Source of the DNA: Methanomicrobium sp.
GTDB taxonomy: Archaea > Halobacteriota > Methanomicrobia > Methanomicrobiales > Methanomicrobiaceae
Direction: 5' to 3'
Assembly (NCBI GenBank): GCA_017553245.1
Contig: JAFZMT010000131.1
Coordinates: forward strand, 1 to 10,735
Length of the DNA stretch: 10,735 bases
The notes beneath the pieces are model-generated. The model made no database searches. It saw only the letters and a program-made list of their open reading frames with translations, and had not been told where the DNA came from. The translations under genes were made by a program, and so were the position numbers. This document shows positions 5,873-10,735 of the stretch, in pieces; position 1 is the first letter of the stretch; each line of letters starts with the position of its first letter.

Positions 5873-6157
5873 ATGGGAAAAACAGGTACAACCTCATGGA
5901 CTCAGATTAAGAGCGTAAAGGGTCAGATCAGACTTGTCCCCGCAAAAGAGGGAAACTACAAGAAGCCGGGACCGAACCAGCGCTTTAAGTCGGGTGCAAA
6001 ATTAAACAGAGCAATTCAGAAGACACAGGACGGCGGAAAGGGCGGTCAGCGCTCACGCGGATCACGCGGACCGACACCGCAGAACGACCCCCGCTTCAGA
6101 AGACGCATCAAGCGCTCGCAGTCCTCAATCAAAGGCGCAAAGGCAAAGTCCAAATAA
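5873..6157 (+). CDS. Small, highly basic DUF5350-like protein
   Basis: A 94-aa protein with 26 Lys/Arg and 3 Asp/Glu. It starts MGKTGTTSWTQIKSVKGQIRLVP, followed by a Gly/Lys/Arg-rich half (GGKGGQRSRGSRGPTPQNDP, then RFRRRIKRSQSSIKGAKAKSK). This resembles the methanogen family annotated DUF5350; I recognise the overall pattern rather than a defined motif. AAGGATG 8 nt upstream of the ATG supports the start. No signal peptide, membrane segment or cysteine is present. The composition fits an RNA- or ribosome-binding protein with a disordered tail, and its place 31 nt after the eS1 gene, last before the terminator, points the same way. That role is inference; there is no known activity. Confidence 0.85.
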   Translation: MGKTGTTSWTQIKSVKGQIRLVPAKEGNYKKPGPNQRFKSGAKLNRAIQKTQDGGKGGQRSRGSRGPTPQNDPRFRRRIKRSQSSIKGAKAKSK

Positions 6158-6177
6158 GCGGACGGAAAATACACGAC

Positions 6178-6208
6178 GGGATTCAAATCCCATCCCTTTT
6201 ATTTATTT
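6178..6208 (+). terminator. Terminator of the rps15 operon
   Basis: GGGAT-TCAA-ATCCC (6178-6191) forms a 5-bp hairpin, followed by CCCTTTTATTTATTT (6194-6208). T-rich tracts are the main archaeal termination signal, and this is the first after the DUF5350-like stop codon. Confidence 0.65.
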
Positions 6209-6288
6209 AAAATAAAAAGAGAATTAAAATTAAATTGAAAATTCAGAAATAATTGAAAATTATATTAAAAATTCAGAAAGAATTGAAA
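6209..6288 (+). repeat. AT-rich tandem repeats, period about 30 bp
   Basis: Two 21-bp copies (6238-6258 and 6268-6288) differ at one base and share the core AAAATTCAGAAA then AATTGAAA. A third, weaker copy may start at 6209 (about 20 of 25 positions agree). They fill the promoter region of the next gene. Confidence 0.7.
6257..6267 (+). promoter_or_regulatory. Candidate TATA box for the 118-aa gene
   Basis: AATTATATTAA fits an archaeal TATA box; transcription would start near 6290 and give a leader of about 25-30 nt. It lies between the two best 30-bp repeat copies. In so AT-rich a stretch the exact box is uncertain. Confidence 0.4.
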
Positions 6289-6317
6289 TTAAGAGAGAAC
6301 ATAAGTAGGTTATTGTG

Positions 6318-6674
6318 ATGATTCCGAAAGAAGCTATACAGAGTTACCTTTTTGCAGAACGCGCCAAGACAAATCTGATTACACTTTCACAGATGATAAC
6401 GGTCTTAAGCGACCTCAAGGGCGCGGAGAAATCCGGCGCAAAAAGGATGTTTAAATTGCTGGTCAACGCGGTTGCACAGGATCTTACATTCGCCGAGAAA
6501 GCGACCGGCTCAAAGGAGTTCCTTGAAGCCGTAAAGATTCTGGACGGTATCGCACCCATGCTTGACAACGACGAATTCGATGATGTCTCCCTTGCAATCG
6601 GAAATGCCATGACACAGGCAACGACACCCGCACAGCAGGGCTGGCAGGTACTCTCCGAAAACGGACTCGTCTGA
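6318..6674 (+). CDS. Unrecognised helical protein, 118 aa
   Basis: I do not recognise this protein. It is predicted by eye to be all-helical and soluble: IPKEAIQSYLFAERAKTNLI, then a long amphipathic helix with LSQMITVLSDL, a KRMFKLLVNAVAQDL segment, FLEAVKILDGIAPML and a C-terminal helix ending in QGWQVLSENGLV. There is no cysteine, no signal peptide and no membrane segment. The start is ATG at 6318, with a GTG directly before it (6315) as alternative; AGGT at 6307-6310 is the nearest Shine-Dalgarno candidate. Its own TATA-like box lies upstream, after the terminator of the rps15 operon, so it starts a new transcription unit. The codons for its last three residues and stop are part of a repeated 15-bp unit that recurs in the spacer and in the start of the nitroreductase gene. 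Coding style matches its neighbours, so it is very likely real. Confidence 0.8.
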   Translation: MIPKEAIQSYLFAERAKTNLITLSQMITVLSDLKGAEKSGAKRMFKLLVNAVAQDLTFAEKATGSKEFLEAVKILDGIAPMLDNDEFDDVSLAIGNAMTQATTPAQQGWQVLSENGLV

Positions 6675-6720
6675 AAAAGGAAGTCAAAAGGACTCATCTG
6701 AAAATGGACACGTCTGAATT
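6663..6720 (+). repeat. Three 15-bp repeats across a stop-start junction
   Basis: GGACTCGTCTGAAAA (6663-6677), GGACTCATCTGAAAA (6690-6704) and GGACACGTCTGAATT (6706-6720). The first holds the stop of the 118-aa gene, the second is spacer, and the third begins at the G of the nitroreductase ATG. Confidence 0.85.
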
Positions 6721-7240
6721 CTTTGATCTTCTCTCAACCCGAATGTCGGTTCGCGAGTATACGGATGCCGCGGACTACCCCGTCACTGACGAGGAGATTG
6801 AGTATATTCTCCGCTGCGCACAGAAAGCGCCGAGCGCCGGCAACCTCGAATCATGGGATGTCGTGATTGTCACGGACGAAAGCGTAAAGGAAGAACTTTC
6901 CGACGCCGCATTCGGTCAGGAGCATATCAGAAAAGCGCCCGTAATCCTTGCGGTCTGCGCAAACTACGTCAGATCCATGTCGCAGTACGGCGAACGCGGT
7001 ATTCTCTACGCTGTCGAGGACGCCTCGATAGCCGCGACCTACATGATGCTTGCCGCACATGCGCTGAGACTTCATACCTGCTGGACAGGCGCATTCGACG
7101 ACGAACTCGTATCCGAGACACTCGGACTGCTTAAGCACGCACGTCCCGTCGTTCTTCTCGCGGTCGGTCACGGCGTTCTTCCCGAACAGAGAGCGGGCAG
7201 GATGGACATCTCCGAGCACATTCACGAAGAGAACTGGTGA
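6704..7240 (+). CDS. Nitroreductase-family flavoprotein
   Basis: A 178-aa protein of the FMN-binding nitroreductase fold. These act as homodimers with FMN at the interface and reduce diverse substrates with NAD(P)H or other donors; the true substrate here is not predictable. Visible signature parts are TRMSVREY (12-19), with the Arg-x-Ser-x-Arg that usually contacts the FMN phosphate, APSAGNLESW (42-51), and the C-terminal half with TYMMLAAHALRLHTCWTGAF, HARPVVLLAVGHG and a final GRMDISEHI. The length is typical for the short form. The ATG has AAAAGGA 11 nt upstream, inside the repeated sequence. It follows the 118-aa gene by 29 nt and is probably co-transcribed. No ferredoxin domain is fused, unlike some methanogen members. 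Confidence 0.92.
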   Translation: MDTSEFFDLLSTRMSVREYTDAADYPVTDEEIEYILRCAQKAPSAGNLESWDVVIVTDESVKEELSDAAFGQEHIRKAPVILAVCANYVRSMSQYGERGILYAVEDASIAATYMMLAAHALRLHTCWTGAFDDELVSETLGLLKHARPVVLLAVGHGVLPEQRAGRMDISEHIHEENW

Positions 7241-7266
7241 TTTGAACCGGTGATTGCCGGTGATTG
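7234..7266 (+). repeat. Short tandem repeats at the nitroreductase stop codon
   Basis: CTGGTGATTTGAA (7234-7246, containing the stop codon) is followed by two exact copies of CCGGTGATTG (7247-7256 and 7257-7266). All three share YGGTGATT. Confidence 0.8.
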
Positions 7267-7290
7267 CGCCGGCAGATCGGAAACAGGTCG

Positions 7291-7390
7291 GAAAGCACAA
7301 ACAAAACAAAGCAAACAGAACTCAAAAACCTGAATTCAAACAACAAACCAAAAACAAACAAACCAAAACAACCCGAAAATCAAAATTGGA
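7291..7390 (+). other. A/C-only spacer upstream of the DUF555 gene
   Basis: From 7291 to 7379 the plus strand has only four T and a handful of G, with runs built from CAAA and ACAAA units. Bases 7337-7379 have no T and one G. No TATA box is evident just before DUF555, so this is probably an unstructured intercistronic spacer of the nitroreductase-DUF555-kinase transcript. Confidence 0.65.
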
Positions 7391-7395
7391 TTAAT

Positions 7396-7734
7396 ATGTC
7401 AGATTATCTCGTAACGCTGGAAGCGGCAAAAGTCGTCAGGGATGTGGAAACACTCGATGACGCAATCGGTATAGCAATCAGTGAAGTCGGAAAAGCACTC
7501 AATCCGTCGGCAAAGTTCGTGGAGATTGAGATCGGCATGATCCAGTGCCCCTTCTGCGAGGAAGAACTCAGCAACGCCCTTGTCGTGGCAAACGTAGGAC
7601 TTGTCGGACTCTGTCTCGACATGAAGGTCTTCAAGGCGGACTCAAAGGAGCACGCAAGCCGAATCGCAAAATCGGTCATAGGAAAAGCATTACGCGACGT
7701 GCCTTTAAAGGTCGTTGAAGTCAGGGAGCTTTGA
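7396..7734 (+). CDS. DUF555 / UPF0212 family protein
   Basis: A 112-aa archaeal protein of the UPF0212 (DUF555) family, of unknown function. It begins [37 protein letters not shown], then [16 protein letters not shown] with a CPFC pair (C51 and C54) and a third cysteine C73, and ends [16 protein letters not shown]. The single CxxC could be half of a zinc site completed in a dimer, which is inference. The frame is open upstream through the A/C-rich spacer, but that would add a 44-residue Asn/Lys/Thr tail unlike the family, so the ATG at 7396 is chosen; GGA at 7388-7390 is a weak ribosome site. It is followed after only 3 nt by the PfkB-family kinase, and the two are surely in one transcript. 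Confidence 0.92.
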   Translation: MSDYLVTLEAAKVVRDVETLDDAIGIAISEVGKALNPSAKFVEIEIGMIQCPFCEEELSNALVVANVGLVGLCLDMKVFKADSKEHASRIAKSVIGKALRDVPLKVVEVREL

Positions 7735-7737
7735 GAC

Positions 7738-8634
7738 ATGATCTCGGTTGTGGGTCATACTGCAATTGATCATATCATAACCGTTCTGGAACTTCCGCAG
7801 AGACACAAATCAACGCCCGTTCTGGATCATAAGGTCTATGGCGGCGGCGGTGCCGCAAACATTGCCGTGGGTATCGCCGTTCTGGGCGGAGATGCGGAAC
7901 TGATAAGTGCGGTCGGAAAAGAGTTCATCGGCGGCGAATACGACGCATTTCTTAAGAAAAACAATGTGAAGACGAGATTCTTCGTCTCCGAAGACAAGCG
8001 GACTTCGACCTGCTACATGTTCAATGACCCAAAAGGCGATCAGACCACGGTCTTCGAATGGGGCGCGGGCGAACTCTTCACAACCGAAAAAGCACCCAAA
8101 CTTGATTTCGTTCATATGGCAACCGGCGAGGCGGAGTTCAATGTATCCATAGCCCAGCAGGCAGAGTTCGCATCCTTCGATCCCGGGCAGGACCTCATAA
8201 AATACACAAAAGAACAGCTCCTCTCCCTAATAGACAATATCGACATCCTCTTCTGCAACCACCACGAACTCGCGACAATCTGCGAGAAACTCGGGCAGAA
8301 CAGCGCCGATGTCCTTAAGCAGATCCCGACATCCATAGTCACGATGTCGGAGAAGGGAAGCAGACTGTACACAAACAATTCCGGCAATGTAAAAGAGATT
8401 CCCGCGGTCAAAGCGGACTTCGTCGAGCCGACCGGCGCCGGCGACGGTTACCGTGCGGGATTCTTCACGGCTCTTCAGAAGGGCTATCCCATGGATATCT
8501 GCTGCAAGGTGGGCGCCGTTACCTCCTCCTTTGTCGTCGAAAAGGTCGGCTGCCAGACAAATCTTGCGGACTGGGACGGAATGCTTACAAGATACAGGGA
8601 GTTCTTCGGCGAAATGCCCCTTCCTCCCGTATAA
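7738..8634 (+). CDS. PfkB-family sugar or nucleoside kinase
   Basis: A 298-aa ribokinase/PfkB-family kinase. The N-terminal VVGHTAIDHI places the substrate-binding aspartate at D11; GGGGAANIAVGIAVLGG (from 35) is signature 1; a conserved FDPGQ is at 147-151 and NHHE at 174-177; signature 2 is PTGAGDGYRAGF (231-242), with GAGD as anion hole and D236 as the catalytic base. This pattern is close to archaeal PfkB enzymes such as the Methanocaldococcus nucleoside kinase MJ0406, but substrate cannot be fixed by eye: nucleosides, ribose or a sugar phosphate are possible. The ATG lies 3 nt after the DUF555 stop, with GGGAG (7724-7728) inside that gene as ribosome site, so the two are translationally coupled. 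Confidence 0.93.
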   Translation: MISVVGHTAIDHIITVLELPQRHKSTPVLDHKVYGGGGAANIAVGIAVLGGDAELISAVGKEFIGGEYDAFLKKNNVKTRFFVSEDKRTSTCYMFNDPKGDQTTVFEWGAGELFTTEKAPKLDFVHMATGEAEFNVSIAQQAEFASFDPGQDLIKYTKEQLLSLIDNIDILFCNHHELATICEKLGQNSADVLKQIPTSIVTMSEKGSRLYTNNSGNVKEIPAVKADFVEPTGAGDGYRAGFFTALQKGYPMDICCKVGAVTSSFVVEKVGCQTNLADWDGMLTRYREFFGEMPLPPV

Positions 8635-8643
8635 ACGAAAATA

Positions 8644-8667
8644 CAATAACAATTATTGACAATCAAT
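8644..8667 (+). other. Two overlapping small inverted repeats after the kinase gene
   Basis: CAATAA-CAA-TTATTG (8644-8658) and ATTGA-CAA-TCAAT (8655-8667) share bases and can form either of two small hairpins. No T-tract follows, so termination here is not clear. They may form the mRNA 3' end. Confidence 0.35.
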
Positions 8668-8725
8668 GACATTCCGCCCGATAAGATGCGGGGCAGGACA
8701 AAAACAAAGACGGTATAAGCATAGG

Positions 8726-8740
8726 AATAAATAAACTATA
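8726..8740 (+). promoter_or_regulatory. Candidate promoter of the DUF2070 gene
   Basis: AATAAATAAACTATAA is the best TATA-like element in the 167-nt spacer. Transcription would start about 8762 and give a leader of some 40 nt. TATAAG near 8714 is an alternative. Confidence 0.35.
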
Positions 8741-8744
8741 ACGG

Positions 8745-8786
8745 TAAATCAAAGTAAAACAATAAATCAAAGCAGAATCAAAGCAG
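8745..8786 (+). repeat. Three copies of AATCAAAGYA before the DUF2070 gene
   Basis: TAAATCAAAGTA (8745-8756), TAAATCAAAGCA (8763-8774) and GAATCAAAGCAG (8775-8786), with spacings of 18 and 11 bp. They lie between the TATA-like element and the start codon. Confidence 0.65.
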
Positions 8787-8801
8787 GGTAAGAGCGTAAA
8801 A

Positions 8802-10538
8802 ATGGCGGGTTTTGAGTCGAAAATCGAAGGTCTGAGCAGATACATGTTCACGGCGCCCTCATGGCAGAGGTCGCTCTGCATCATGTTATTCTTAGGAATC
8901 GCCGTCGACGTCGTCAGCCTTTACCGCGGAAGCGACATCACCTACCTCGGAACCCTCGGCTACATAATCCCGGGACTCATTGCCTTCATCTTCACAAAGC
9001 CGCTCGTCGAGGTCTTCGGCAAAAAAATAACATGGAACCGCTCGGCGCTTCTGGTGCTGGCATCGACGGTCTTCTCGCTTATCATCACGCTCTTTCCCAT
9101 TCAGCTCATCTTCCCGGGCATTCTGCCGCTCCTCTTCGCAATCTCGCTCGGAGTCGTATTCGGCGTCCGCCTCGTCGTCCTTGTCGCCATCGCCGACTAC
9201 AGAGTATCGCGCATGATACTGCCGGCAATAATCCAGAGCGCCTTCGCATCGATTGCCGGAATCTGCTTCTTCGGAATCTTCTTCGGATATCTTGCGGTAT
9301 TAATCCACTGTTTCTTCGGCGCAGCCTTCATAATATTCCTCTGGCTCGTCGAAAGACCGCTCAAAAAAATCTTCCACATCAGCACCTTAAGCTTCATAAA
9401 TGCCTTCATTGCGCACAACACCGACGGTTCGAGGGCGCTTGAAGAGTTCTTCAGGCAGATTGGCGAGGAGGTCTTTGTGCCGCAGGTCACACTCTTCTTC
9501 AGGCGCGAAGGTAAAAAGACAATCAAGTTCACCGTCCCCAACGTCCACCCGGGACCCATGGGGGAGATCGGCGGCGGCAACCTGCCCAAAATCATCCATC
9601 AGTCCCTCGGCGGCGAAACCATAGTTGCGCACGGCTGCGCGACGCACGACTTCAACCTCATCTCCGAGAACGAAATTCCAAAGATTCTTGAGGCGATTAA
9701 GGCAACCGAAGATTCCGTGATCTATTGCGAGACCGCGGGTCCCGCCGTCAGATACCGCTATGACACCGTGGAGGTCCTTGCGCAGCCCTTCGGCAACAAC
9801 ATCCTCATGGTGAGCACGAGGTCGCCCGAAAAAACCGAGGACGTCGATTACCCCATCGGTCTTTCCATCATGTATGAGGGGCAGAAACGCTTTGAGCACG
9901 TCGCTTTCGTGGACGCTCACAACTGCATGGTCGAGGTCACAAGCGCGGTAATGCCGGCGACAAAGACCGCCCACGAATACATGAAGGTCTGCAACATCGC
10001 CTCCGTCGGCGCAAAAGGAGAGGCACAGGCGACTTTTGAAGCCGGCGCCTCCCACGTCACGGTTCCGTTCGGCAGAAGTCAAGGCTTCGGCGACCTCGGA
10101 ATTCAGGCGCTTGCCGTAAGAGCCTGCGGAAAGACGACAGCCTACGTCATCTTCGACGGCAACAACATGCAGGAGGGCGTCCGCGAGATAATCCGCGACG
10201 AGATCCTGAAGACCGTCGACGACTGCGAACTCATGACCACGGATACGCATGTCGTAAACACCGTCAGCGGCAGAAACCCCGTCGGTCTGCGTGTGCCGCC
10301 CGATGAGATTATTCCCTACGTAAAAGAGGCTGTCGCAAAGGCAATCGAAGACCTCTCGCCCTCGGAGTGCGGCGCCACCACGGCATGGTGCGAGCACATT
10401 GTCGTCTTCGGATCGCACAGAATATCACAGCTTGCAAGCACGGTCAACACGCTCGTGACCTTCATAGCGCCGCTTGCGGTCGCAATCATCCTTCTGGCGT
10501 TCATCTTCACGATTCTCGCGTATATGTATCTCATCTGA
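8802..10538 (+). CDS. DUF2070 family integral membrane protein
   Basis: A 578-aa archaeal membrane protein of the DUF2070 family. Residues about 24-184 hold some five to seven hydrophobic segments (for example 24-42, 48-66, 82-102, 105-130 and 138-183). A soluble domain spans about 190-545, and one C-terminal membrane segment lies at about 549-577. The soluble domain has several polar motifs: NVHPGPMGEIGGGNLP (247-262), AHGCATHD (276-283), FVDAHNCM (369-376), DGNNM (452-456) and TTDTHVVNTVSGRNPVG (479-495). These look like a metal or phosphate site, but no activity is known to me for this family. The ATG at 8802 follows a spacer with a TATA-like box; the Shine-Dalgarno site is weak (GGGTAAGAG). 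It appears monocistronic, with a T6 terminator 52 nt after the stop. Confidence 0.9.
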   Translation: MAGFESKIEGLSRYMFTAPSWQRSLCIMLFLGIAVDVVSLYRGSDITYLGTLGYIIPGLIAFIFTKPLVEVFGKKITWNRSALLVLASTVFSLIITLFPIQLIFPGILPLLFAISLGVVFGVRLVVLVAIADYRVSRMILPAIIQSAFASIAGICFFGIFFGYLAVLIHCFFGAAFIIFLWLVERPLKKIFHISTLSFINAFIAHNTDGSRALEEFFRQIGEEVFVPQVTLFFRREGKKTIKFTVPNVHPGPMGEIGGGNLPKIIHQSLGGETIVAHGCATHDFNLISENEIPKILEAIKATEDSVIYCETAGPAVRYRYDTVEVLAQPFGNNILMVSTRSPEKTEDVDYPIGLSIMYEGQKRFEHVAFVDAHNCMVEVTSAVMPATKTAHEYMKVCNIASVGAKGEAQATFEAGASHVTVPFGRSQGFGDLGIQALAVRACGKTTAYVIFDGNNMQEGVREIIRDEILKTVDDCELMTTDTHVVNTVSGRNPVGLRVPPDEIIPYVKEAVAKAIEDLSPSECGATTAWCEHIVVFGSHRISQLASTVNTLVTFIAPLAVAIILLAFIFTILAYMYLI

Positions 10539-10583
10539 CGGCAGTTTACGACGGCTTACGCCGGCACATGCCGAACTCTAATC

Positions 10584-10602
10584 GTTACCTTTTTTGAGTA
10601 AC
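10584..10602 (+). terminator. T6 terminator after the DUF2070 gene
   Basis: A run of six T (10590-10595) follows small GC-rich hairpins such as CGGC-ACAT-GCCG (10562-10573). The T run sits in the loop of GTTAC/GTAAC (10584-10588 and 10598-10602). T-tracts are the archaeal termination signal. Confidence 0.6.
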
Positions 10603-10605
10603 AGG

Positions 10606-10619
10606 CATAATATGTATAG
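10606..10619 (+). promoter_or_regulatory. Candidate promoter of tRNA-Leu
   Basis: CATAATATGTATAG contains the TATA-like core. It ends 43 nt before the tRNA 5' end, so transcription would start around 10640, leaving a leader of roughly 20 nt for RNase P to remove. Confidence 0.45.
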
Positions 10620-10646
10620 TCGAATTACAGTCAGACTGAAATTCGA
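10620..10646. repeat. Near-perfect 27-bp inverted repeat before tRNA-Leu
   Basis: TCGAATTACAGT and ACTGAAATTCGA are 12-bp arms around CAG, with one mismatch (10627 against 10639). The repeat starts just behind the TATA-like element and covers the expected transcription start, 17-43 nt before the tRNA. Confidence 0.8.
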
Positions 10647-10662
10647 TTGACATCTCTTATCT

Positions 10663-10735
10663 GCGAGGGTTGCCGAGCCTGGCCAAAGGCGTTGGACTTA
10701 AGATCCAATCACGCAGGTGTCCGGGGGTTCAAATC
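10663..10735 (+). tRNA. tRNA-Leu(UAA), 3' end cut by the window
   Basis: The sequence starts GCGAGGG (acceptor arm), then the D-arm TTGCCGAGCCTGGCCAAAGGCG. The anticodon arm is TTGGA-CTTAAGA-TCCAA, so the anticodon is TAA at 10699-10701, which reads the leucine codon UUA (and UUG by wobble). It goes on through a longer-than-normal variable region containing CAC/GTG, as expected for a class II tRNA, and reaches GGGGGTTCAAATC of the T-arm where the window ends. The anticodon loop is a regular 7 nt, so there is no intron at the canonical site. The 3' T-stem and acceptor strand are outside the window. Confidence 0.95.

Noticed and set aside
6178..6191. GGATTCAAATCCC resembles a tRNA T-arm, as if from a tRNA remnant
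   Set aside because: The stem and loop register does not fit a T-arm, and no D-arm, anticodon arm or acceptor strand is present. The T-rich sequence behind it fits a terminator better.
7264..7395. 44-residue N-terminal extension of DUF555
   Set aside because: It translates the A/C tract into Asn/Lys/Thr/Gln low-complexity sequence, unlike the family, which starts at the ATG at 7396.
9387..10418. 343-codon minus-strand open frame inside the DUF2070 gene
   Set aside because: A shadow frame in GC-rich coding sequence, with no recognisable motif, ribosome site or promoter.
1..10735. CRISPR array, insertion sequence, phage genes, toxin-antitoxin pair or defence island
   Set aside because: No regularly spaced repeats of CRISPR size, no transposase or integrase, no terminal repeats; every large gene belongs to a chromosomal housekeeping or conserved archaeal family.

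Overview
The window reads as ordinary chromosome of a methanogenic euryarchaeon, most likely order Methanomicrobiales; the order is an inference from gene families and coding style, not from a search. The archaeal evidence is strong: an archaeal/eukaryotic-length uS15, eS1 (S3Ae), the KEOPS subunit Pcc1, archaeal-only families (DUF2070, DUF555/UPF0212, DUF5612, DUF5350-like), TATA-type promoter elements and T-tract terminators. There is no sign of a mobile element, phage or CRISPR array.

Layout. (1) 2-634, plus: the 3' part of a lipoprotein gene cut by the window edge. It converges on a minus-strand group with the two stop codons overlapping. (2) 631-2897, minus: ACT/DUF5612 protein, then the YrdC-type threonylcarbamoyl-AMP synthase, then a Pol-beta-type nucleotidyltransferase. 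(3) 2898-3257: a 360-nt divergent promoter region. Its plus-strand half, upstream of rps15, holds several nested perfect helices and is the most unusual part of the window. (4) 3258-6157, plus: a compact operon of rps15, a RecJ-like DHH nuclease, pcc1, the eS1 gene and a very basic small DUF5350-like protein, ending at a T-rich terminator. (5) 6318-8634, plus: an unrecognised 118-aa helical protein, a nitroreductase-family protein, DUF555 and a PfkB-family kinase. The spacers here carry short near-perfect direct repeats and an A/C-only tract. (6) 8802-10538, plus: the membrane protein DUF2070, then a T6 terminator. (7) From 10663, plus: tRNA-Leu(UAA), truncated by the window end and preceded by a near-perfect 27-bp inverted repeat.

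How the genes fit together. The centre is a translation neighbourhood: two small-subunit ribosomal proteins, and two enzymes of the tRNA t6A37 pathway. YrdC makes threonylcarbamoyl-AMP and Pcc1 belongs to the KEOPS complex that uses it; they sit on opposite sides of one divergent promoter. RecJ is translationally coupled to Pcc1 by an ATGA overlap. The basic DUF5350-like protein closing the operon is a candidate ribosome- or RNA-associated factor, on context and charge only.

The best candidates for something undescribed are the possible structured leader RNA of the rps15 operon (about 3033-3202), which has two mutually exclusive folds and hides a second in-frame rps15 start; the inverted repeat before tRNA-Leu; the His/Asp constellation in DUF2070; and the stop-codon-adjacent micro-duplications between 6.6 and 7.3 kb.
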